NCBI RefSeq assembly: GCF_900095885.1
Contig: NZ_LT615367.1
Span: 2,294,001-2,358,000, forward strand
Length of the DNA stretch: 64,000 bases
Reading direction: 5' to 3'
Source: Dickeya aquatica
Lineage (GTDB): Bacteria; Pseudomonadota; Gammaproteobacteria; Enterobacterales; Enterobacteriaceae
The number at the start of each line of letters is the position of its first letter. Within the stretch, counting starts at the first letter, position 1. The position numbers and the translations under genes are program-made. The notes below the pieces were generated by a model, which saw nothing but the letters and a program-made list of their open reading frames with translations, was not told the DNA's origin and did no database searches. Shown here in pieces: positions 1 to 8,192 of the stretch.

Positions 1-252
1 TGCCATATAAAAAATCGCCATAAAATTGCAGTGAAACACAGCAATAGTCAGGCTTGGTTATTTGCATGACGATTCACGTCAGGGGAATGTATTAGCGAAC
101 TTGTTTAAAGTTTATATTGCCAGTTAGCTCGTGACACCCGCTTAAATTTACTAAATTTTAGCAACCTGACAATTTTCCCTATTGCAGAAAATAAAACAGC
201 AATCTATTATCTCTGTACTGTCACCAATTATATTTATTCCGAGATTAATCCA
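1..252 (+). promoter_or_regulatory. hns upstream control region
   Basis: This AT-rich leader runs to the hns start codon and contains no convincing gene. Such upstream regions in enterobacteria carry the curved DNA that H-NS and Fis bind for autoregulation and cold-shock induction. A CCAAT element lies in the leader near 224-228, as in the cold-inducible E. coli promoter. I did not assign exact -35 and -10 boxes. In E. coli the next gene outward is tdk, which would lie outside the window. Confidence 0.5.
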
Positions 253-660
253 ATGAGCGAAGCACTTAAGATTCTAAACAACATCCGTACCCTGCGCGCC
301 CAGGCCAGAGAATGCACCCTGGAAACGCTGGAAGAAATGCTGGAAAAACTGGAAGTCGTGGTTAATGAACGCCGCGAAGAAGAAAGTCAGGCACAGGCGG
401 AAATCGAAGAGCGCACACGCAAATTACAGCAGTATCGTGAAATGTTAATTGCTGACGGCATCGACCCTAACGAATTGTTACAGTCTGCTGGCGCAAGCAA
501 AGTTGTTGGTAAAGCCAAGCGCGCAGCTCGTCCGGCCAAATACCAATACACCGACGAAAATGGCGAAGTGAAAACCTGGACAGGCCAGGGCCGTACGCCT
601 GCCGTTATTAAGAAAGCGATTGAAGAACAGGGCAAGGCTCTGGAAGATTTTCTGCTTTAA
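253..660 (+). CDS. hns: Nucleoid-associated silencer protein H-NS
   Basis: This 135-residue protein is full-length H-NS, the global silencer that coats AT-rich and horizontally acquired DNA. Residues 1-65 are the heptad-rich dimerisation helices beginning [11 protein letters not shown] lysine/alanine linker at about 80-95 leads to the C-terminal minor-groove-binding domain, with its Q-G-R hook at residues 112-114 inside the motif TWTGQGRTP. Length and sequence are very close to E. coli H-NS. The gene is monocistronic, ends in a strong terminator and converges on galU, the arrangement seen in E. coli. No residue of the DNA-binding loop is altered, so it should be functional. H-NS would be expected to bind the AT-rich ftnA and nuclease intergenic regions in this window (inference). 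Confidence 0.97.
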   Translation: MSEALKILNNIRTLRAQARECTLETLEEMLEKLEVVVNERREEESQAQAEIEERTRKLQQYREMLIADGIDPNELLQSAGASKVVGKAKRAARPAKYQYTDENGEVKTWTGQGRTPAVIKKAIEEQGKALEDFLL

Positions 661-681
661 TTTACGCGGATTCATGTGTAA

Positions 682-711
682 AAAAACACCCCTTCCTGGG
701 GTGTTTTTTTT
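682..711 (+). terminator. Bidirectional intrinsic terminator, hns/galU
   Basis: A hairpin with stem ACACCCC/GGGGTGT is flanked by an A run on the left and a T run on the right. It can stop hns transcription on the plus strand and galU read-through on the minus strand. Confidence 0.85.
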
Positions 712-744
712 ATCTGCACACAATATTCACGCTCAAGAAATGCT

Positions 745-777
745 CCCATGCTCATTTACCATTGTGATGAGCATGGG
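745..777. repeat. Inverted repeat at the galU 3' end
   Basis: Perfect 11-base arms CCCATGCTCAT (745-755) and ATGAGCATGGG (767-777) surround an 11-base loop just beyond the galU stop codon. On the minus strand it would form a stable hairpin in the galU 3' UTR. No clear T run follows, so it is more likely an RNA-stabilising stem or an auxiliary terminator. Confidence 0.6.
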
Positions 778-785
778 TAACTCGA

Positions 786-1697
786 TTAATGCGCTTCTTG
801 CTCTACGGCGTCTTTCAGCCACTGAGTGAAATCATCACCCAATGCATCGTGGCGAATACCATATTCTACAAATGCAGCCATGTATCCGAGCTTATTACCA
901 CAGTCGTGACTGATCCCCTTCAGGTGATACGCCTCAACAGTCTGTGTTTCCATTAGCATTGCAATTGCATCAGTTAACTGAATTTCATTACCTGCACCGG
1001 GTTGCGTTTTCTTCAGCAGCTCCCAGATTTCAGCAGACAGCACATAACGGCCAACGACCGCTAAATTAGAAGGCGCTTCAGCAGCTTTCGGTTTTTCTAC
1101 TACACCAACCATGGGGGCGCTATCACCGGGTTTTAATTCCACGCCTTTACAATCAACCACACCGTAGCTGCTGACGTTCTCAACCGGCTCCACCATTATC
1201 TGACTATGGCCGGTACTATAAAAACGCTGCAACATTTCACTTAAATTGTCTTTCTTCAAATCGGATTCATATTCATCAATAATGACGTCAGGCAAAATAA
1301 CAGCGACAGGTTCATCCCCGACTAACGGATGCGCGCACAACACAGCATGCCCCAGCCCTTTTGCCAACCCCTGGCGCACCTGCATAATAGTCACATGCTC
1401 CGGGCAAATAGATTGCACTTCTTGCAATAACTGGCGCTGAACGCGTTTTTCCAGCACCGCTTCCAGTTCAAAACTGGTATCAAAATGGTTTTCAATGGAA
1501 TTTTTAGAAGAGTGTGTAACTAAAATAATCTCATTGATACCGGCGGCAATACATTCATTAACTACATATTGAATTAACGGTTTATCCACCAACGGCAGCA
1601 TTTCTTTGGGAATGGCTTTGGTAGCCGGCAACATGCGCGTTCCCAATCCAGCAACCGGGATGACCGCTTTTTTTACTTTTTTATTAACAGTTGACAT
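786..1697 (-). CDS. galU: UTP-glucose-1-phosphate uridylyltransferase
   Basis: GalU makes UDP-glucose from UTP and glucose 1-phosphate, feeding LPS core, trehalose, membrane-derived oligosaccharide and galactose metabolism in the cytoplasm. The 303-residue protein has the nucleotidyltransferase signature [19 protein letters not shown] near residues 17-35, the sugar-binding VEKP motif and a C-terminal dimerisation helix. I start at the ATG at 1697 ([10 protein letters not shown]), behind a CGAGG ribosome-binding site; the longer frame adds two residues. It is transcribed toward hns and lies downstream of rssB, as in E. coli. Confidence 0.96.
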   Translation of the reverse strand: MSTVNKKVKKAVIPVAGLGTRMLPATKAIPKEMLPLVDKPLIQYVVNECIAAGINEIILVTHSSKNSIENHFDTSFELEAVLEKRVQRQLLQEVQSICPEHVTIMQVRQGLAKGLGHAVLCAHPLVGDEPVAVILPDVIIDEYESDLKKDNLSEMLQRFYSTGHSQIMVEPVENVSSYGVVDCKGVELKPGDSAPMVGVVEKPKAAEAPSNLAVVGRYVLSAEIWELLKKTQPGAGNEIQLTDAIAMLMETQTVEAYHLKGISHDCGNKLGYMAAFVEYGIRHDALGDDFTQWLKDAVEQEAH

Positions 1698-1897
1698 AAA
1701 CAACCTCGTATATATCGTTCAAATAATGAGCTTTATTTGGCCGGTGCATAAAACGGCGAAAGTATATCAGGTTCAATGCGAGATGCGCGCCCATTCTGGA
1801 AAGCAGCCTCAGGATCATCAGCGACATACTAGGGAATAAAAGAGAATAACGATAGCGCCCCCTTGCATGAAGTTTCGGGAAATGGCTCGCTATCAGA

Positions 1898-2913
1898 TTA
1901 GTCTGTAGAGAGCATCAAGCGTAAACGTCCTCCCTGCCCCCACACCAGGCATTCCCATGCACCACACGGGTAACTGAGCTGATTAATATAAGCCGCCTCC
2001 ATCGTGCCAAGCGGTACGCCATTATTTAACTCAACATGCTGCCCGTTGGTAGTTAATGTCGCGTGCAGCCCTGCTGAAATCAAAATCAGGCGTTGTAGTT
2101 CGCGGTGATAATACCCGACCAGTAACGGGAAACGCCCCTGAAGATTGGCCTGACGTAATAACTGATTGACCTGGTTAAGCAGTACGGGTAATTCGGGAAG
2201 ACGCTGCTGTTGATGAACCAGATGCTCTTGCAACAGGTTATTGAACAACGAGCGTAATAGCAGGGCAGCCAGCACACCATGGTTATTGCTGGCCTGAGTC
2301 ACATCAAGGCAATAAAACGCCAGTTCATCAGCAGACAGCGCTGCACTGTCTAACACTAAGCCTGGTTGGTCTGCCGCCGTTAGCTGGCGGTAATTGATTC
2401 GACACTGCGCCAGTGTCTGTTGCACGGGCGGCTGTAACTGTGCGAGCAGCGTTAATGCCGCTCCCGGCGTCCGATTCAGGGCATCCAAATCAAGCATAAG
2501 CTGCTCAACTTCATCAGCCACGGAGGTAAACATCGTCGGATACAGACAGGCCATGACTGACTCGCGCAGGCGGGAGTAATCGTGGATAGGTTTAAGGAGC
2601 ACATCCTGCACACCAAGACGCAGAATTCGGGCGATATCCGCCAAATGGCTGGTCGCCGAGACGACTAGCACTGGCGTGCTGGCATCCTGCAACCGCAACC
2701 GTTCGACGAACTCAAATCCCCCCATCATCGGCATATTCAGATCACAAATGATCAGGTCTGGTGGCCGTTGGGCTATTTTCTCTAATCCTTCTTGACCGTT
2801 ATCTGCCTCGCAGACGGTCGCCCCAGCGACGTCAGATAGCCGGTCAGCACGGAACGGAAAACAGCATCATCCTCAACAACTAAAATATGTTTTTCCGTCA
2901 GTGGATTCGCCAT
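1898..2913 (-). pseudogene. rssB: RssB RpoS-degradation adaptor, frameshifted
   Basis: RssB is the response regulator that hands sigma-S (RpoS) to ClpXP. The reading frame begins at the ATG at 2913 (MANPLTEKHILVVEDD) behind an AGAGG site, giving the receiver N-terminus with its acidic pair. It then shifts at a run of four C at 2821-2824 and stops near 2782 after about 43 residues. The remainder, including the phospho-acceptor context ICDLNMPMM and the PP2C-like C-terminal domain ending GGRLRLMLSTD, continues in another frame to 1898. Adding one C to the run restores a full-length RssB of about 338 residues that aligns throughout with E. coli RssB. As written the gene is broken and would be expected to leave RpoS stable. 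An undercalled homopolymer is equally possible, since xthA and the nuclease here have the same kind of lesion. Confidence 0.9.
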
Positions 2914-2972
2914 TAATGACCTCTTGCCCGGCTTGTCGTCATGTATTGACGTATTCAAAATCAGCAACCATG

Positions 2973-3875
2973 CTATACACCTCTGTTAACCAGCGCCATC
3001 AAGAGATCGTGTTGTTTCTCCACGGCTAACCTGCCAGCGTCTATCGCCTCACGCGCACGATGAAAATCCAGCGTGGCAATTTGCGGACAATAGGGTTGAA
3101 TCAATATATCAGGTGGATCACCTGCCATACGATGCATCTTCAGCCGATTCTCTAATATCTGTATGGAGGTACTCATTATCTCCATTGCGGTTGGCGTTAC
3201 ACTGGCAGGGCGAAAATGATCAGACAAACGTTCACGCAAGCGCTCGCGCCAACCGTGAGGCGATGCAACCCTGTCAGGCTGGGCGGGTGGTTTGGCAGAT
3301 AACAGGTCATGATGTTGCAAACTGGCATCGTGCTGTAAGTCTACCGCAATAACAACATCTGCTCCCATTGCCCGCGTCAGTGACACCGGAACCGGGTTAA
3401 CCACCGCACCATCAACCAGCCAGTAACCATTAAACTCAACCGGAGCCAGCAGGCCTGGCATACTACAGGATGCTCGAATCGCCAGATGCAAATCGCCTTG
3501 CGTCAGCCAGAGCTCACGCCCAGTGCTCAGGTTAGTTGCCACTGCACCATACTTGATAGCACACTCTTCAATATGTTGCGTACGTAGCAAATGCTTTACA
3601 TGATTGAAAACACGATCGCCTCGCAGTAATCCGCCTCGCCGCCAGGAAAAATCCATCAGCCGGATAACATCCCAATAGCTAAATCCATTGACCCAACGCG
3701 TCATGCTGTCAAGCCGATGCGTGGCGTACGCTGCACCGACCAACGCCCCGACGGAACATCCCGCGACCACATCAGGGATGATGCCGCGCGCCTCCAGCGC
3801 ATTCAGTACACCGATATGCGCCCATCCCTTGGCCGCACCTGAGCCTAATGCCAGACCGATTGTCACCTTACGCAT
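2973..3875 (-). CDS. rssA: Patatin-like phospholipase family protein RssA
   Basis: RssA is a 300-residue patatin-family hydrolase encoded directly upstream of rssB, 59 bases away and co-directional. The oxyanion-hole glycine-rich segment GSGAAKGWAH lies near residues 11-20, the nucleophile elbow GCSVG centres on Ser41, and the DGA motif in WLVDGAVVNP supplies the catalytic Asp. Its substrate is not established in any organism I can name; it is linked to RssB only by operon. The start codon at 3875 follows an AGGAGGGG ribosome-binding site, so translation should be efficient. Confidence 0.93.
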   Translation of the reverse strand: MRKVTIGLALGSGAAKGWAHIGVLNALEARGIIPDVVAGCSVGALVGAAYATHRLDSMTRWVNGFSYWDVIRLMDFSWRRGGLLRGDRVFNHVKHLLRTQHIEECAIKYGAVATNLSTGRELWLTQGDLHLAIRASCSMPGLLAPVEFNGYWLVDGAVVNPVPVSLTRAMGADVVIAVDLQHDASLQHHDLLSAKPPAQPDRVASPHGWRERLRERLSDHFRPASVTPTAMEIMSTSIQILENRLKMHRMAGDPPDILIQPYCPQIATLDFHRAREAIDAGRLAVEKQHDLLMALVNRGV

Positions 3876-4033
3876 CTGCCCCTCCTGTTAGTCTATTCTA
3901 GGCGTACATTGACGCCTTTGTACTCAGGCAGCCCGGTTATTGCGACATCTCAACGCGATTAGGTAACATAGCGCACGTTTTACCCATGGTGCCTCAAGCC
4001 ATTAACCTATTTGCCCGTTTTGCAGGAGATATT

Positions 4034-4501
4034 GTGTCCGAATATTGCCCGTGTGGCAGTGGTCAGCCCTACATTCAGTGCTGCCAGCCTTATCTGCGAC
4101 GTGATGCCAACGCCGCACGCCCGGATGTATTGATGCGCTCACGTTACACCGCATATGTCTTGCAGGATGTCGAATACCTGCTTGCCACCTGGCACCCGGA
4201 TTGCCACGCAGAAAACTGGCGTGATGAAATAGCCGCCAGTTGTCACGATACGCACTGGCTTGGTCTGAACGTGCTGGCAGTCAGTGCAGGGAAAACGGCG
4301 GATGAAAGCTATGTGGAGTTTGCCGCCAGCTATCACAGTACCTCATCGCCCGCACAGCGGGTGCTGATGAGAGAGCGTTCGCGCTTCCTTCACCATCACG
4401 ATCGCTGGTACTATGTTGACGGCGTTCACCTGCAAACCGGCAGGAATGATGCTTGTCCTTGTGGTTCCGGCAAAAAATACAAAAAGTGCTGCGGACACTA
4501 A
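4034..4501 (+). CDS. ychJ: YchJ family SEC-C motif protein
   Basis: This 155-residue protein has a Cys-rich SEC-C-like segment at each end (N-terminal CPCGSGQPYIQCC, C-terminal CPCGSGKKYKKCCG) around an NTF2-like fold. SEC-C motifs bind zinc and, in SecA, contact SecB and ribosomes; the role of YchJ itself is unknown. I choose the GTG at 4034 because AGGAG lies 5 bases upstream and the length then matches the family. A longer frame from 3986 adds 16 unconserved residues. It is divergent from rssA and precedes purU, as in E. coli. Confidence 0.88.
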   Translation: MSEYCPCGSGQPYIQCCQPYLRRDANAARPDVLMRSRYTAYVLQDVEYLLATWHPDCHAENWRDEIAASCHDTHWLGLNVLAVSAGKTADESYVEFAASYHSTSSPAQRVLMRERSRFLHHHDRWYYVDGVHLQTGRNDACPCGSGKKYKKCCGH

Positions 4502-4581
4502 CACCCTTGAATGAACGTGACGTTCGCATTGTCGCGTTACGGCAACATCTGATTTATGTTTTGGACAGGATCCCAAACCCC

Positions 4582-5433
4582 ATGCAATCCCAGACTATCC
4601 AACGGAAAATTTTACGGACAATCTGCCCTGACGCAAAAGGGCTTATCGCCAAGATAACCAACATCTGCTACAAGCACGAACTGAACATCGTGCAAAACTC
4701 AGAGTATGTTGATCACCGCACCGGGCGCTTTTTTATGCGCACCGAGCTGGAAGGCATTTTTAATGACAACACCCTGCTGGCAGACTTAGACAGCGCATTG
4801 CCGGAAGGTGCCGTGCGGGAGTTAAGCAGCGCCGGGCGTCGTCGTGTCGTCATTCTGGTGACGAAAGAAGCGCATTGTCTGGGCGATTTGCTGATGAAAA
4901 GCACTTACGGTGGCCTTGATGTCGAAATCGCTGCGGTGATTGGCAACCATGATACGCTACAAACGCTGGTCGAACGTTTCGATATTCCATTCCATCTGGT
5001 CAGTCACGAAGGCATGACGCGTGAAGAACACGATCTGAAAATGATCGCGCAAATTAATCAATACCAGCCCGATTACGTTGTCCTCGCAAAATACATGCGC
5101 GTACTGACACCCGCATTCGTCCAGCACTACCCGAACCGGGTTATCAACATCCACCATTCGTTCCTGCCCGCCTTTATTGGCGCGCGCCCTTACCATCAGG
5201 CTTATGAACGTGGGGTGAAAATCATTGGTGCGACGGCGCACTACGTGAACGACAATCTGGATGAAGGCCCGATTATCATGCAGGACGTTATTCATGTTGA
5301 CCACACCTACACGGCAGATGACATGATGCGTGCGGGCCGTGATGTGGAAAAAAACGTCCTCAGCCGGGCACTCTATCATGTTCTGGCACAGCGCGTTTTT
5401 GTCTACGGTAATCGCACCATTATTCTGCGCTAA
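4582..5433 (+). CDS. purU: Formyltetrahydrofolate deformylase
   Basis: PurU hydrolyses 10-formyl-tetrahydrofolate to formate and THF. It balances the one-carbon pool and supplies formate to PurT, also encoded in this window. The 283-residue protein has an N-terminal ACT regulatory domain (about 10-85, beginning RTICPDAKGLIAKITNIC) and a C-terminal formyltransferase-fold domain with the motif NIHHSFLPAF and the downstream catalytic Asp context NDNLDEGPI. I start at the ATG at 4582 (MQSQTIQRK), because the longer frame from 4453 overlaps ychJ and lacks conservation. The family's glycine/methionine control acts on the enzyme through the ACT domain. Confidence 0.95.
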   Translation: MQSQTIQRKILRTICPDAKGLIAKITNICYKHELNIVQNSEYVDHRTGRFFMRTELEGIFNDNTLLADLDSALPEGAVRELSSAGRRRVVILVTKEAHCLGDLLMKSTYGGLDVEIAAVIGNHDTLQTLVERFDIPFHLVSHEGMTREEHDLKMIAQINQYQPDYVVLAKYMRVLTPAFVQHYPNRVINIHHSFLPAFIGARPYHQAYERGVKIIGATAHYVNDNLDEGPIIMQDVIHVDHTYTADDMMRAGRDVEKNVLSRALYHVLAQRVFVYGNRTIILR

Positions 5434-5529
5434 CTGTCTGCATTGATGCGGTTTTCACCGCCTGTTGTCTGTAATGGCAGCAGGCGGCATAAAAAAACGG
5501 CAAACGCGCCTGTTTTTGTTTTTTCTGCC

Positions 5530-5557
5530 TTTACAGCGGCGTGGCATTTGATATGAT
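5530..5557 (+). promoter_or_regulatory. Promoter of tRNA-Tyr
   Basis: A TTTACA -35 box (5530-5535), a 16-base spacer and a TATGAT -10 box (5552-5557) are followed by a GC-rich discriminator GCGCCCGC. That discriminator is the hallmark of stringently controlled stable-RNA promoters. Confidence 0.75.
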
Positions 5558-5592
5558 GCGCCCGCTTTCACAACAAAGCGCAACAGGCCAGT

Positions 5593-5677
<85 letters not shown>

Positions 5678-5886
5678 TCTCAAACGCACGCTGTGCGCCA
5701 CAGAAAAACGCTTAGTCAGCCCCGTTTACACCCATCCAGATATCATCTCATCCACACCAATGCACTGACTTACTTTCATGATGGCTTTTGGTCAGAGTAG
5801 CCAGCACAACGTCAAACCCGAGCACCGGCCCCTGATAGCATTGATCGATAGCAATAGCGTTATAAATAGTATGGGCGTTGGGTGAG

Positions 5887-6507
5887 TTACTCTTTCCAGC
5901 GCCCCGGCATATAGCTAAAGACCGGTAACTGCCACGACCAGAAAATCGCCGCCAGCCGCACAGATAAGCCCACAGAAAAGGCAATCAGTTGATTCAGGTC
6001 GTGGTTGACATTCAGCTCTCGCAACCCCAGATAGATTAATGCCACCAGCAGTGACACACAGGCATACAGCTCTTTGCGCAACACCATCGGCGTGCGATTG
6101 CAAAATATATCGCGCAAAATACCACCAAAAATGCCCGTCGTGATCCCGGCCATCACCACTACCGTGGGGGAATAGGCAAGCTCCAGCGCGACCTTGCAAC
6201 CAATAATGGTGAAGGCCACCAGCCCCATCGCATCCAGCACCAGAAACAGCCGATGCAAATGGTGCATCACCCGCGCAGCCAGCACAGCGAGCAAACCCGC
6301 ACCGATGGTGAGATAAATATAGGCAGGATGTTGTGTCCAGACGATAGGGTAATTGCCCAGCAGAATATCGCGTACCGTGCCACCCCCCAGGGCAGTGATA
6401 AACGCAATCATTGAGACACCGAAAATGTCCATGTTACGGCGACCGGCCGCCAGCGCACCAGACATGCCTTCGGCCGTAATGGCAATCAGATAGATATAGG
6501 TCAGCAC
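5887..6507 (-). CDS. yicG: TRIC-type trimeric cation channel, YicG-like
   Basis: This 206-residue integral membrane protein belongs to the UPF0126/YicG family, whose structures are trimeric intracellular cation (TRIC) channels. It shows two repeats of three helices, each containing the hallmark glycine-aspartate kink: GGGTVRDIL near residues 40-50 and GGILRDIF near 126-134. The sequence parallels E. coli YicG, but the position beside xthA differs from the E. coli locus. The start is GTG at 6507, preceded by GGAG. A tandem glycine riboswitch ends about 20 bases upstream, which ties expression to glycine. The protein may therefore move or respond to glycine rather than only potassium; that role is inferred from the riboswitch. 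Confidence 0.88.
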   Translation of the reverse strand: MLTYIYLIAITAEGMSGALAAGRRNMDIFGVSMIAFITALGGGTVRDILLGNYPIVWTQHPAYIYLTIGAGLLAVLAARVMHHLHRLFLVLDAMGLVAFTIIGCKVALELAYSPTVVVMAGITTGIFGGILRDIFCNRTPMVLRKELYACVSLLVALIYLGLRELNVNHDLNQLIAFSVGLSVRLAAIFWSWQLPVFSYMPGRWKE

Positions 6508-6529
6508 TCACGTACTCCAGTGAATTGTG

Positions 6530-6710
6530 CCCCTCCCTCTGTCCTTTTACCTGAGAGTTTACGCGGCTAAACCGCTTGCCCCTTCGGTGGGTTGCCTGGC
6601 AACCGCTCTCCAGTTGGCGTCATAGAAATATGCAGTAAGGAAGCCTGAGCGATTATGGGAGTTTGCGCCTTCGGCGGGAAAACCGGCGGTATTCCGCTCT
6701 CCTGCAAGCG
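6530..6710 (-). promoter_or_regulatory. Tandem glycine riboswitch (two gcvT-type aptamers)
   Basis: On the minus strand two successive aptamers can be read. The first, at about 6710-6640, has GGAGAGCGG, then CGCCGAAGGCGCAA, then CTCAGG. The second, at about 6618-6530, has GGAGAGCGG, CACCGAAGGGGCAA, ACTCTCAGG and AAAGGACAGAG. These are the conserved blocks of the gcvT/glycine riboswitch class, and the linker joins two copies as in cooperative tandem forms. The second aptamer ends about 20 bases before the GTG start and abuts the ribosome-binding site, so control at translation is more likely than attenuation. I see no separate terminator. Confidence 0.9.
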
Positions 6711-6855
6711 GCGCAGTATACGGGCTATTATTGAGTGCATCAACCAGCCATCAGAGAAAATGATGGCAGCCCAAAGCGGCGCAACCGCCTGCCGTGACTC
6801 CGCCGGCGTCTTTCTGCTACCATCAGGGAACGTTTTGTTAACAACGGCAGCGAAC

Positions 6856-7661
6856 ATGAAGTTTGTTTCTTTTAATATCAATGGGCTGCGCGCCCGCCCC
6901 ACCAGTTGGCCGCAATCATTGAGCAACATCAGCCCGATGTTATTGGCCTACAAGAAACCAAAGTCCACGATGACATGTTTCCGCTTGAGGAGGTCAAGCA
7001 GTTTGGCTACCACGTTTTCTATCACGGGCAAAAAGGCCATTATGGTGTCGCGCTGCTGACCAAAGCCGAACCCCTCGCGGTGCGCCGGGGTTTTCCCAAT
7101 GACGAGGAGGATGCACAGCGCCGGATTATCATGGCCGATATCGCCACCTCATTAGGCACCTTAACCGTGGTGAATGGCTATTTCCCTCAGGGGGAAAGCC
7201 GTGACCATCCGGTTAAGTTCCCGGCTAAAACCCGCTTTTACCAGGACTTGCAGCACTACCTTGAGCAGCACCATCAGGCAGACCACCCGGTGCTGGTGAT
7301 GGGCGATATGAATATCAGCCCAACGGATCAGGATATTGGCATTGGCGAAGAGAACCGCAAACGCTGGTTACGCAGCGGAAAATGTTCATTTTTGCCAGAA
7401 GAGCGCGAATGGCTGGCCAGGCTTGAACAATGGGGGTTGGTTGATACGTTCCGGGCGGCCCACCCCGAGTGCCAGGATCGTTTTTCATGGTTTGATTATC
7501 GCTCTGCCGGGTTTAATGACAACCGGGGCCTGCGTATCGACTTGATCATGGCCAGTGCACCATTAGCCAGCCGCTGCCAGGCTACCGGTATTGATTACAC
7601 CATTCGCGCAATGGAAAAGCCGTCTGATCATGCGCCGGTATGGGCGGAGTTCTCGCTCTAA
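6856..7661 (+). pseudogene. xthA: Exonuclease III, frameshifted near the N-terminus
   Basis: XthA is the main AP endonuclease and 3'-5' exonuclease of base-excision repair. The frame starts at the ATG at 6856 ([15 protein letters not shown]) and loses register at a run of four C at 6897-6900, after about 15 residues. The rest of the enzyme continues in another frame from about 6901 to 7661, with LQETK (metal-binding Glu), GDMNISPTD (Asp/Asn) and the terminal SDHAPVW His. One additional C gives a normal 268-residue protein. As written only a short peptide would be made from the proper start. An internal ATG at 6906 would lack the first beta strand and the NGLR metal-site Asn. Undercalling of the C run is the simplest explanation. 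Confidence 0.92.
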
Positions 7662-7746
7662 TCAGGCGAAACGGCCGGGTGAAGGCACAGCGGGGCTGCT
7701 ACAGCCCCGCAATAGCCTATCGGGATAACACGGTTTATTCTTTACG

Positions 7747-8187
7747 TCACTGCCCGTCGCGGACAATACGCCAGAGCAGATTATTGGTACCAAGGCTGGC
7801 TTTATCGCGCTGACATTGCAGTAATACCCCTTCGGCCTTAATCACCGCGCCTTCGGAATAATTCCGGTTCTGATAAATACAGCAACTCATGCAATGAGGC
7901 GCTGTCTCGTGCGTCGTATTTGCGCCATTGCCTGCGCCCCAGACCACCTGGGGTGGCACCGGCACCACCACCTCGGTACTCACCGCCCCTGATGTTGCGC
8001 CACCGCGCCCTGCGTTGCTGTTGCTATTGCTATTGCTATTGCTATTGCTATTGCTATTAACATTGCCGTTACTGCCCGGCAGCACAACCGGATTGCCCTG
8101 CGTGATGACCGTCGTTTGTGACGCAGCCAGCGCCAGCGTTGACATCAGCAAACTGGCTGCCATCAGGAAACTGCCCAATGCTTTCAT
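7747..8187 (-). CDS. ynjH: DUF1496 secreted protein YnjH with Asn-Ser repeat
   Basis: A 146-residue protein with a signal peptide (MKALGSFLMAASLLMSTLALA, cleaved about residue 22). The C-terminal DUF1496 domain keeps the cysteines CMSCC and the block YSEGAVIKAEGVLLQCQRD, which match E. coli YnjH. Between them is a low-complexity linker with seven Asn-Ser pairs encoded by a 6-base tandem repeat, absent from E. coli YnjH. Function is unknown; location is probably periplasmic with disulfides. The start codon lies 5 bases after the topB stop, so the two are probably cotranscribed. Confidence 0.85.
   Translation of the reverse strand: MKALGSFLMAASLLMSTLALAASQTTVITQGNPVVLPGSNGNVNSNSNSNSNSNSNSNAGRGGATSGAVSTEVVVPVPPQVVWGAGNGANTTHETAPHCMSCCIYQNRNYSEGAVIKAEGVLLQCQRDKASLGTNNLLWRIVRDGQ
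8015..8056. repeat. Hexanucleotide microsatellite in ynjH
   Basis: Seven 6-base units, one TTGCTG followed by six perfect TTGCTA, encode the Asn-Ser pairs of YnjH. Because the unit is two codons, slippage changes linker length without breaking the frame. Confidence 0.9.
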
Positions 8188-8192
8188 CTGTC

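Noticed and set aside
5458..5487. Hairpin after purU as an intrinsic terminator
   Set aside because: Arms CCGCCTGTTG and CAGCAGGCGG pair well, but an A run, not a T run, follows on the plus strand.
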